From positions 1 through 9,207 of the forward strand of contig CAUEKL010000083.1 of NCBI GenBank assembly GCA_959018215.1: a DNA stretch of 9,207 nt, read 5' to 3'. The stretch's first letter is position 1. Every line of letters starts with the position of its first letter. Made by a program: the position numbers and the translations under genes. The notes under the pieces are model-generated. The model did not search any database, was not told the origin of the DNA, and saw nothing but the letters and a program-made list of their open reading frames with translations. Below are positions 1-9,002 of this stretch, one piece after another. This stretch comes from an uncultured Gemmiger sp. GTDB taxonomy: Bacteria > Bacillota > Clostridia > Oscillospirales > Ruminococcaceae.

Positions 1-1
1 C

Positions 2-1099
2 GCCGATCTGGACGCCGAAGTCATCGACGCCGCCGGGCTTACCCTTCTGCCCTCCTTCATCGACACCCACTGCCACTGGCGCACCCCCGGCCTGGAATAT
101 AAGGAAGACATCGCCACCGGGTCCGCCGCGGCGGCCGCGGGCGGGTACACCTTCGTGAACCTGATGCCCAACACAAAGCCGGTGTGCTCCACCCCGGAGA
201 TCGTCTACGCGGTGCAGAACAAGGCCAGGGAGATCGGCCTGTGCGACGCCAACCAGACCGTGTCCATCACCAAGGACTTTGACGGCAAGACCATCGACCA
301 TCTGCTCACCCTGCCGGAAGATATCCGCTTCATCACCGAGGACGGCAACGGCGTCATGGACAACGCGGTCATGGCCCGGGTCTTTGCCATCGCCACCGAG
401 CGGGGCCTCACCGTCATGTCCCACGCCGAGGACCGGGAGATCAGCCCCTGGGACTACCGCCTGGCCGAAAACATCGAGACGGTGCGCAACTGCCACCTGG
501 CCGAATACTACGGCACCCGGCTGCATATGTGCCACGTCTCCACCGCCGAGGCGGTGGACGCGGTGCGCCAGAGCCGCCGCAAGGGCGCCCGGGTCTCCTG
601 TGAGGTCACGCCCCACCACCTGTGGTTCGACGACAAGCGCCTGCAATATAAGGTAAACCCGCCCATCCGCACCGACAAGGACGTGAAAGCCCTGGTGGAG
701 GCCATCAAGGACGGCACCGTCACCTGCATCGGCACCGACCACGCCCCCCACACCGCCGAGGAAAAGGCCAAGGGCGCTGCGGGCATGGTGGAACTGGAAA
801 CCGCCTTTGCCGCCTGCTACACCAAGCTCTGCCGGATGGAGGGGCTGCCCCTGGAGCACCTGAGCTTCCTCATGAGCGCCGGTCCTGCCGCCGTCATGGG
901 CCTGGCCGACCGCAAGGGGCTGCTCTGCCCCGGCTACGACGCCGACCTGGTGCTGGTGGACATCGACCACATGTATACCGTGCATGCCGACAAGCTGCAC
1001 AGCAAGAGCAAGAATACGCCCTTTGACGGCGAAAACCTGTACGGCCGCATCAAGATGACCATCAAGGGCGGCAAGATCACCTATCGGAGCGAAGAGTAA
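2..1099 (+). CDS. pyrC: Dihydroorotase, class I (5' end missing)
   Basis: This zinc amidohydrolase cyclises N-carbamoyl-L-aspartate to L-dihydroorotate, the third step of UMP synthesis, in the cytoplasm. The frame is open from base 2, and 365 codons are present. Class I enzymes have about 425 residues, so roughly 60 N-terminal residues lie off the left edge; the ATG at 155 is internal. In fragment numbering, the metal and substrate motifs are H23-C-H25 with R27, MPNT at 55-58, D114 in the EDG motif, H141 in HAED, H179 in HVST, PHH at 205-207, and D247 in the TDHAPH motif, so the full class I ligand set appears present. The first motif reads HCHWRTPG rather than the usual HVHLREPG. pyrF follows after 13 bases, so the two are very likely co-transcribed. 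The family call is secure. Confidence 0.95.
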   Translation, partial: ADLDAEVIDAAGLTLLPSFIDTHCHWRTPGLEYKEDIATGSAAAAAGGYTFVNLMPNTKPVCSTPEIVYAVQNKAREIGLCDANQTVSITKDFDGKTIDHLLTLPEDIRFITEDGNGVMDNAVMARVFAIATERGLTVMSHAEDREISPWDYRLAENIETVRNCHLAEYYGTRLHMCHVSTAEAVDAVRQSRRKGARVSCEVTPHHLWFDDKRLQYKVNPPIRTDKDVKALVEAIKDGTVTCIGTDHAPHTAEEKAKGAAGMVELETAFAACYTKLCRMEGLPLEHLSFLMSAGPAAVMGLADRKGLLCPGYDADLVLVDIDHMYTVHADKLHSKSKNTPFDGENLYGRIKMTIKGGKITYRSEE

Positions 1100-1112
1100 G
1101 GAGGCACTTCCC

Positions 1113-1979
1113 ATGACCAATATGGATAAACTGTATGCCAGCGTGGCCGCCAACGGTCCCGTCTGCGTGGGCCTGGACACCGAACTGAGCTACCTGCCCG
1201 AATCCGCCGTGGATTCCACCAAGACGGCGGGGGAGAACGTGGTGGCCTACAACCGCGCCCTGATCGACGCCACCAAGTCCGCTGCGGGCTGCTACAAGGT
1301 GCAGATCGCCTACTATGAATCCCTGGGCCTGGACGGCATGCGCGCCTATGCCGAGACCCTGCGGATGGTGCGGGAGACCGGCCTGCCGGTCATCGCCGAC
1401 ATCAAGCGCGGCGACATTGCCAAGACCGCCGAGATGTACGCCAAGGCCCACTTCACCGGGGACTTTGAGGCCGACCTCATCACCCTGGCCCCCTACATGG
1501 GCCTGGATTCCATCAGCCCCTACCTGCCCTACTGCAAGGACCAGGGCAAGGGCGTGTTCGTCCTGTGCCGCACCTCCAACCCCGGCGCCAAGGACTTTGA
1601 GTACCAGAAGCTGGCCGACGGCCGCCATGTCTACGACCTGGTGGGGGACAGCATCTCCGCCCTGGGCCAGGATTACGTGGGTGAGACCGGCTACACCAGC
1701 CTGGGCCTGGTCATCGGCGGCACCCACACCGAGGAGGCTTCCGCCATCCGCGCCGCCTACCAGAACACCTTCTTCCTGATCCCCGGCTACGGCGCTCAGG
1801 GCGGCAAGGCCGCCGACATCGCCCGCTACCTGAACAAGGGCAACGGCGGCGTGGTCAACTCCAGCCGCGGCATCCTGCTGGCCTGGAAGAAGCAGCCCGG
1901 CGTGGATTATGCCGAGGCCGCCTATAATGAATGTGTCCGCATGAGGGAGGATATCCAGAGTGAGTGCGATAAACTGTAA
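1113..1979 (+). CDS. pyrF: Orotidine 5'-phosphate decarboxylase, type 2
   Basis: This enzyme decarboxylates OMP to UMP, the last step of the pathway. The protein has 288 residues, longer than the roughly 230-240 of the Bacillus/E. coli type and in line with the second PyrF subfamily (Mycobacterium/Myxococcus-like). The catalytic Lys-Asp network is visible as D96-I-K98-R-G-D101. The phosphate-binding part is PGYGAQGG at 224-231, followed by NSSRGI at 249-254. CVGLD at 18-22 is the N-terminal substrate strand. The ATG at 1113 has a strong AAGGAGG at 1098-1104, 8 bases upstream, which overlaps the pyrC stop codon. Its 3' end holds the pyrK ribosome binding site and start codon. The family call is secure and the start is well supported. 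Confidence 0.97.
   Translation: MTNMDKLYASVAANGPVCVGLDTELSYLPESAVDSTKTAGENVVAYNRALIDATKSAAGCYKVQIAYYESLGLDGMRAYAETLRMVRETGLPVIADIKRGDIAKTAEMYAKAHFTGDFEADLITLAPYMGLDSISPYLPYCKDQGKGVFVLCRTSNPGAKDFEYQKLADGRHVYDLVGDSISALGQDYVGETGYTSLGLVIGGTHTEEASAIRAAYQNTFFLIPGYGAQGGKAADIARYLNKGNGGVVNSSRGILLAWKKQPGVDYAEAAYNECVRMREDIQSECDKL
1945..1950 (+). promoter_or_regulatory. Ribosome binding site for pyrK inside pyrF
   Basis: GGGAGG lies 9 bases before the GTG at 1960 and is contained in the pyrF coding sequence. It supports the GTG start and so the 20-base overlap of the two genes. Confidence 0.8.
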
Positions 1980-2745
1980 GGCAAAGGTCCTCGGCCAGCA
2001 GGCCGTGGCCGCCGATATCCGCCGCCTGACGGTGGAATGGTCCGACCCCCGGCCGGAATTCCGGCCCCATGCCGGCCAGTTCTATATGCTGCGCTGCTGG
2101 GCGGCCGATGAGGCCCCGGTGCTGTCCCGCCCCATCAGCGTCCATGATTTTGACGCCGCTTCCCATACCCTGACCTTCCTGTATCAGGTCAAGGGCCAGG
2201 GCACCGAGAAGTTGGCCGCCCTGCAGGCAGGGGACACCCTGTCCCTCACCGGCCCCTGCGGCAACGGCTTCAACGTGGCCGAAGCCGCCAAGAGCGGCAC
2301 CGGACGGGTGGCCGTGGTGGGCGGCGGCATCGGCACCGCGCCCCTGCTGCTCCTCTGCAAGGAGCTGGCCGCCGCCGGCGCCAAGCCGGAACTGTATGTG
2401 GGCTTCCGGGATGAGCCCTACGGGCTGGAAGAATTCCTGCCCTACTGCGCTGCTGTCAGCGTGGCCACCGATTCCGGCGCCGTGGGCTACCACGGCCTGG
2501 TCACCGGCATTCTGCATCCCGAAAACTTCGACCTGGTCCTGGCCTGCGGCCCCAACGTGATGATGAAGGGTGTGTACAAGCTCTGCGCCGAGCACAACAC
2601 CCCCTGCATCGTCAGCCTGGAGCGGAAGATGGCCTGTGGCCTGGGCGCCTGCCTGGGCTGCACCTGCATGACCAAGGTGGGCCCCCGCACCGTCTGCAAG
2701 GACGGCCCGGTCTTTGCTGCTGAGGAGGTGTTCGACCTTGACTAA
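1960..2745 (+). CDS. pyrK: Dihydroorotate dehydrogenase B, electron transfer subunit
   Basis: PyrK carries FAD and a [2Fe-2S] cluster and passes electrons from the FMN of PyrD to NAD+, completing the class 1B enzyme. The 261 residues show the ferredoxin-reductase fold in order: an FAD-binding beta barrel with RPIS at 57-60, an NAD-binding segment with VVGGGIGTAP at 119-128, and a C-terminal cluster site with Cys226, Cys231, Cys234 and Cys246 (C-x4-C-x2-C-x11-C). An extra Cys236 lies two residues after the third ligand. The start is GTG, 20 bases before the end of pyrF, with a good ribosome binding site inside pyrF. Its stop overlaps the pyrD start by 8 bases. Such overlaps suggest translational coupling, fitting subunits of one complex. 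No competing family fits this cysteine pattern next to pyrD. Confidence 0.96.
   Translation: MSAINCKAKVLGQQAVAADIRRLTVEWSDPRPEFRPHAGQFYMLRCWAADEAPVLSRPISVHDFDAASHTLTFLYQVKGQGTEKLAALQAGDTLSLTGPCGNGFNVAEAAKSGTGRVAVVGGGIGTAPLLLLCKELAAAGAKPELYVGFRDEPYGLEEFLPYCAAVSVATDSGAVGYHGLVTGILHPENFDLVLACGPNVMMKGVYKLCAEHNTPCIVSLERKMACGLGACLGCTCMTKVGPRTVCKDGPVFAAEEVFDLD
2722..2728 (+). promoter_or_regulatory. Ribosome binding site that sets the pyrD start
   Basis: GAGGAGG sits 9 bases before the TTG at 2738. A longer frame opens at a TTG at 2714, but this ribosome binding site would then lie inside the gene, and nothing comparable precedes 2714. The site therefore decides for 2738. Confidence 0.8.
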
Positions 2746-3655
2746 CGTAGATCTGCATGTGGACCTGCTGGGCAAGCGTCTGGCCAGCCCGGTCATCGCG
2801 GCCTCCGGCACCTTCGGCTTCGGCCCCGAGTACGCCGACATCCAGGACCTGCGGGTGCTGGGCGGCATCTCCGGCAAGGGCCTGACCCTCAACGGCCAGC
2901 CCGGCAACCCCGGGGAGCGGCTGTACGAGACCCCTTCCGGCCTGATGAACTCCATCGGCCTGCAGAACCCCGGCGTGGCCCACTTCATTGAACATGAACT
3001 GCCCGCCATGAAGACTCTGGGCACCACCGTCTGGGCCAACCTGGGCGGCCACACCATCGAGGAAAATGTGGAAGGGGTCCGGATGCTCTGCGAAGCGGGC
3101 ATTGACTTCCTGGAACTGAACATCAGCTGCCCCAACGTCAAGCAGGGTGGCCTGGCCTTCGGTATCCGCGCGGCGGACGCCTCTGAGGTGGTCACCGCGG
3201 TGCGCAAGGTCTGCACTGTGCCCCTGGTGGTCAAGCTCAGCCCCCAGGCCGAGAACCTGACCGAGATGTGCAAGGCGGTGGAAGCCGCCGGTGCCGACGG
3301 CATCAGCCTGTGCAACACCTTCCAGGCCTGTGCCATTGACCTGGAGCGCCGCAAGCCGGTGTTTGAAAACACCTTCGCGGGTCTGTCCGGCCCGGCGGTG
3401 CGTCCCATCGCCCTGCGCATGGTCTGGCAGGCCGTGGGCGCCGTCAACATCCCGGTCATCGGGCTGGGCGGCATCAGCACCGGCAAGGATGCCCTGGAAT
3501 TCATCATGGCTGGCGCTGCCGCCGTGCAGGTGGGCACCGCCAACTTCCTGGACCCCATGGCCTGCACCCGCATCGTGAACGAGATGGTGGACTGGATGCA
3601 GGCCCACGGTGTGCAGAACCTGGACGAGATCCGCGGCTGCGCCCGGAAGAACTGA
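2738..3655 (+). CDS. pyrD: Dihydroorotate dehydrogenase B, catalytic subunit
   Basis: This FMN enzyme oxidises dihydroorotate to orotate and works as a complex with PyrK, using NAD+ as the final acceptor. The chosen start is TTG at 2738, giving 305 residues, the usual length of class 1 enzymes. Visible motifs are SGTFGFG at 23-29, Lys48 and NSIGLQNPG at 71-79 (FMN and orotate contacts), the catalytic Cys131 in NISCPNVKQGG, Lys166, and the FMN-phosphate region GLGGISTG at 242-249 with GAAAVQVGT at 259-267. A catalytic Cys rather than Ser, together with an adjacent pyrK, places it in class 1B. The gene overlaps pyrK by 8 bases and ends with TGA; the other complete genes end with TAA. The call is secure; the start rests on ribosome binding site position. 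Confidence 0.96.
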   Translation: MTNVDLHVDLLGKRLASPVIAASGTFGFGPEYADIQDLRVLGGISGKGLTLNGQPGNPGERLYETPSGLMNSIGLQNPGVAHFIEHELPAMKTLGTTVWANLGGHTIEENVEGVRMLCEAGIDFLELNISCPNVKQGGLAFGIRAADASEVVTAVRKVCTVPLVVKLSPQAENLTEMCKAVEAAGADGISLCNTFQACAIDLERRKPVFENTFAGLSGPAVRPIALRMVWQAVGAVNIPVIGLGGISTGKDALEFIMAGAAAVQVGTANFLDPMACTRIVNEMVDWMQAHGVQNLDEIRGCARKN

Positions 3656-3662
3656 AAATTTA

Positions 3663-3677
3663 TGCAATGACATTGCA
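3663..3677. promoter_or_regulatory. Perfect inverted repeat overlapping the pyrE -35 box (operator candidate)
   Basis: TGCAATG, one central A, then CATTGCA form a perfect 7+7 base inverted repeat. The right arm covers most of the -35 hexamer at 3673-3678, so a dimeric protein bound here would block RNA polymerase. As RNA only a 5-base stem with a 5-base loop could form, with no U run after it, so a DNA operator is more likely than a terminator. I do not recognise the motif as the site of a named regulator. Confidence 0.5.
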
Positions 3678-3701
3678 AAATTATACAAATGATGCTATCA
3701 T
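3673..3701 (+). promoter_or_regulatory. Extended -10 sigma-A promoter for pyrE-carAB
   Basis: The -35 box TTGCAA (3673-3678) and the -10 box TATCAT (3696-3701) are 17 bases apart. TG at 3693-3694 gives an extended -10 element. Transcription should start near 3707-3709, leaving a leader of about 90 bases before pyrE. The AT-rich composition contrasts with the flanking coding DNA. Confidence 0.65.
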
Positions 3702-3726
3702 AAGGCAAAGAGTGGAAAAGAGCGGA

Positions 3727-3756
3727 TGTGCGTGCCTTCGGGCCGATGTCTGCACA
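3727..3756 (+). promoter_or_regulatory. Possible stem-loop in the pyrE leader
   Basis: TGTGC (3727-3731) can pair with GCACA (3752-3756). Inside it GCC and GGC (3734-3736, 3741-3743) close a UUCG tetraloop. The inner and outer stems are short and joined by an uneven internal loop. No U run follows, so it is not a terminator, and I see no PyrR-type binding loop. It may be a minor structure without function. Confidence 0.25.
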
Positions 3757-3784
3757 GGATAACAGGTATACGGAAACATAGTAT

Positions 3785-3790
3785 GGAGGG
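3785..3790 (+). promoter_or_regulatory. Ribosome binding site that sets the pyrE start
   Basis: GGAGGG lies 7 bases before the ATG at 3798. The in-frame ATGs at 3783 and 3726 have no comparable site upstream, so 3798 is the preferred start. Confidence 0.85.
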
Positions 3791-3797
3791 TTTAACG

Positions 3798-4394
3798 ATG
3801 GCAAGAGATGCAAAAGAAATTCTGAAGGAATGCGGCGCTTTTCTGGAAGGTCACTTCCTTCTTTCCAGCGGTCGTCACTCCGGGGCTTACTGCCAGATGG
3901 CCTATCTGCAGCAGTACCCGGACAAGTGCGCCGAGGTCATGGCTCCGGTGGCCGAAAAGCTGAAGGAGATGGACGTGGACCTGTTCGTGGGTCCCGCCAT
4001 GGGCGGCATCGTCTATGCCTATGAGCTGGGCCGCCAGTGCGGCAAGCCCGCCATCTTCACCGAGCGTGTGGACAATGTCATGACCCTCAAGCGGTTCCAG
4101 ATCAAGCCCGGTTCCCGCTGCATCATTGCCGAGGACGTGGTCACCACCGGTGTGTCCAGCCTGGAGACCAAGCGGGTCATTGAGGAAGCCGGCGGCATCT
4201 GCCTGGGCATCGTCTGCGTGGTGGACCGCACCACCGCCTCCGCGCCCTCTCCCATTCCCATCCTGGCCAGCGCCCTGAAGCTGGAGCTGCCCAACTACGC
4301 CCCCGACGAATGCCCCATCTGCAAGGAAGGCAAGCTGCCCCTGGTTCACCTGGGCAGCCGCAAGATGCAGGAAAAGGCAAAGCAGAAGCTGTAA
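3798..4394 (+). CDS. pyrE: Orotate phosphoribosyltransferase
   Basis: PyrE joins orotate and PRPP to form OMP and pyrophosphate. From the ATG at 3798 the protein has 198 residues. HFLLSSGRHS at 19-28 is the family N-terminal motif, and FTER at 87-90 precedes the orotate-binding part. The PRPP-binding motif is IIAEDVVTTG at 109-118, with the acidic pair E112-D113. A C-terminal CPIC at 172-175, followed by PLVHLGSR, is a feature of the Thermus-like PyrE subfamily, longer in this part than some other forms. The gene is the first after an internal promoter and starts the pyrE-carA-carB unit; carA follows after 21 bases. An in-frame extension back to 3726 would add 24 residues with no family character and is not favoured. 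Confidence 0.96.
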   Translation: MARDAKEILKECGAFLEGHFLLSSGRHSGAYCQMAYLQQYPDKCAEVMAPVAEKLKEMDVDLFVGPAMGGIVYAYELGRQCGKPAIFTERVDNVMTLKRFQIKPGSRCIIAEDVVTTGVSSLETKRVIEEAGGICLGIVCVVDRTTASAPSPIPILASALKLELPNYAPDECPICKEGKLPLVHLGSRKMQEKAKQKL

Positions 4395-4415
4395 TTTTTT
4401 GAAGCGAGGCAAACT

Positions 4416-5546
4416 ATGCAGGCATATCTGATTTTGGCAAACGGGACGGTGCTCACCGGCAGCAGCATCGGCGCCGAAGGCACCACCGTGGGCGAGGTCG
4501 TGTTCGCCACCGGCATGGTCGGCTTTCAGGAGACCCTGACCGACCCCAGCTACTACGGCCAGATCATCACCCAGACCTACCCGCTGATCGGCAACTACGG
4601 CATGAACAGCGAAGATATGGAAAGTTCCCGCATCTGGGCGCGGGGGTACATCGTGCGCGAAGCCTGCACGACCCCCAGCAACTTCCGCTGCGAGATGACC
4701 CTGGACACTTTCCTGAAAAAGCACAACATCATCGGCATTGAGGGCATCGACACCCGCAGCCTGACCCGTACTTTGCGGGAGAGCGGCGTCATGAACGGCG
4801 CCATCACCACCGAGTTCGACCCCATCGCGGAGCCGGACAAGATGGCGGCCCTCATGCCCGCCATTCAGGGCTATGCGGTGACCGAGGCGGTGAAATCCAC
4901 CACCTGTGCCGCACCCAAGACCTTTGAGCCCACCGCCGAACCCAAGGACGGCGGTCCGGTGCTGCATGTGGCCCTGCTGGACCTGGGCTGCAAGAACAAC
5001 ATCGTGCGCTGCCTGCAGAAGCGGGGCTGCCGCGTCACCGTTCTGCCCGGCACTACGACCCCTGAGGAGCTGGCGGCCCTCAATCCGGACGGCCTCATGC
5101 TGTCCAACGGCCCCGGCGACCCGGCGGAAAACACCGAGATCATCGCCAATATCCGCAAGATGCTGGACACCGGCATCCCGGCTTTCGGCATCTGCCTGGG
5201 CCATCAGCTCACCGCCCTGGCCGCCGGCGCCAAGACCAGCAAGATGAAGTACGGCCACCGCGGCGCCAACCAGCCGGTCACCGACTTTGCCACCGGTCGC
5301 ACCTTCATCACCAGCCAGAACCACGGCTACGCCGTGCTGGGCGCCACCCTGCCCGCAGGTGTGGGCCGGGTGAGCCATGTGAACGCCAACGACAAGACCT
5401 GCGAGGGTGTGGAATACCTGCAGTGGAACTGCTTCACCGTGCAGTTCCACCCCGAGGCCAGCGGCGGTCCCCGGGACACCGAGTTCCTGTTCGACCGGTT
5501 CATCCAGAACATCCGCCGTATCAATCGTGTTAAAGGAGGGCTGTAA
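4416..5546 (+). CDS. carA: Carbamoyl phosphate synthase, small (glutaminase) subunit
   Basis: CarA hydrolyses glutamine and sends the ammonia through a tunnel to CarB. The 376 residues match the family length. The N-terminal CarA domain covers about 1-180 (GEVVFATGMVGFQE at 26-39, IEGIDTRSLTR at 108-118). The C-terminal class I glutamine amidotransferase domain carries the triad: Cys260 in GICLGHQ, and His345 and Glu347 in QFHPEAS. SNGPGDP at 230-236 forms the oxyanion region. The ribosome binding site is modest (GAGG, 4406-4409, 6 bases before ATG). Only 2 bases separate its stop from the carB start, consistent with stoichiometric expression of the two subunits. The product feeds pyrimidine synthesis here and possibly arginine synthesis; no arginine gene is in view. 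The call is secure. Confidence 0.97.
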   Translation: MQAYLILANGTVLTGSSIGAEGTTVGEVVFATGMVGFQETLTDPSYYGQIITQTYPLIGNYGMNSEDMESSRIWARGYIVREACTTPSNFRCEMTLDTFLKKHNIIGIEGIDTRSLTRTLRESGVMNGAITTEFDPIAEPDKMAALMPAIQGYAVTEAVKSTTCAAPKTFEPTAEPKDGGPVLHVALLDLGCKNNIVRCLQKRGCRVTVLPGTTTPEELAALNPDGLMLSNGPGDPAENTEIIANIRKMLDTGIPAFGICLGHQLTALAAGAKTSKMKYGHRGANQPVTDFATGRTFITSQNHGYAVLGATLPAGVGRVSHVNANDKTCEGVEYLQWNCFTVQFHPEASGGPRDTEFLFDRFIQNIRRINRVKGGL

Positions 5547-5548
5547 GA

Positions 5549-8788
<3,240 letters not shown>

Positions 8789-8891
8789 AACACATTTTTC
8801 TCAATCCGCCAAAGTTTGACGCGCCCTTGTCCGTGCTTTTTATCACAATTGACAATTTTTGTTTGCCGCCTGCCGTTTTTTGCAAAATCCC
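8789..8891. other. T-rich gap after carB, no clear terminator
   Basis: This stretch carries four T runs (8795-8799, 8837-8841, 8856-8860, 8876-8881). The best terminator candidate is a weak 4-pair stem, GCGC (8821-8824) with GTGC (8833-8836), followed by five T; this is marginal. Two small palindromes are present: AATTG-A-CAATT at 8847-8857 and TTTTGCAAAA at 8878-8887. I see no gene here. Confidence 0.4.
8821..8841 (+). terminator. Weak intrinsic terminator candidate after carB
   Basis: GCGC pairs with GTGC (one G-U pair) around an 8-base loop, followed directly by five T. The stem is short for an intrinsic terminator, but it is the only hairpin in the gap that is followed by a T run. Confidence 0.2.
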
Positions 8892-8920
8892 TTGATTCTG
8901 CGCCATATTTTTCATATAAT
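8892..8920 (+). promoter_or_regulatory. Sigma-A promoter of the HU gene
   Basis: TTGATT (8892-8897) and a perfect TATAAT (8915-8920) are 17 bases apart. An A/T tract lies just upstream (8876-8887) and could act as an UP element. Transcription should start near 8925-8928, giving a leader of about 75 bases. Strong promoters are common for the abundant HU proteins. Confidence 0.8.
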
Positions 8921-8943
8921 TGGTAGCGACAATCTAAACGGAA

Positions 8944-8980
8944 GCCCGTTGCGGGGCAGGGAAAGCCCGCAGGCGGCCCG
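8944..8980 (+). promoter_or_regulatory. GC-rich leader with alternative hairpins before the HU gene
   Basis: GCCCG occurs three times (8944-8948, 8965-8969, 8976-8980), with one complementary segment, GCGGGGC, at 8951-8957. That segment can pair with the first copy (GCCC/GGGC), with the second (GCGGG 8951-8955 with CCCGC 8966-8970), or with the third. The pairings exclude one another. No T run follows, so this is not a terminator. Whether it regulates anything is unknown. Confidence 0.3.
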
Positions 8981-9002
8981 ATGAAACAGGAGATAAAAGC
9001 AA

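Noticed and set aside
155..1099. ATG at 155 as the start of pyrC
   Set aside because: The essential metal motif (bases 68-91) lies upstream in the same open frame, so the gene begins before the window.
2714..2737. TTG at 2714 as the pyrD start
   Set aside because: The only good ribosome binding site (2722-2728) lies inside that extension and is well spaced for TTG 2738.
3726..3797. Upstream in-frame ATGs at 3726 and 3783 for pyrE
   Set aside because: Neither has a good ribosome binding site, the added residues do not resemble PyrE, and GGAGGG at 3785-3790 points to ATG 3798.
3707..3797. PyrR attenuator before pyrE
   Set aside because: I looked for the conserved PyrR binding loop and a terminator hairpin with a T run, and found neither.
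4395..4400. Six T after the pyrE stop as a terminator
   Set aside because: Only a 3-pair stem precedes it, and carA begins 21 bases after pyrE in the same direction.
8849..8854. Consensus -35 box TTGACA in the carB-HU gap
   Set aside because: No acceptable -10 box lies 15-19 bases downstream. The TTGATT/TATAAT pair further down is far better.
8981..9002. ATG at 8981 as a gene start before HU
   Set aside because: It is in another frame than HU, has no ribosome binding site of its own, and its translation is a shadow of the HU gene.
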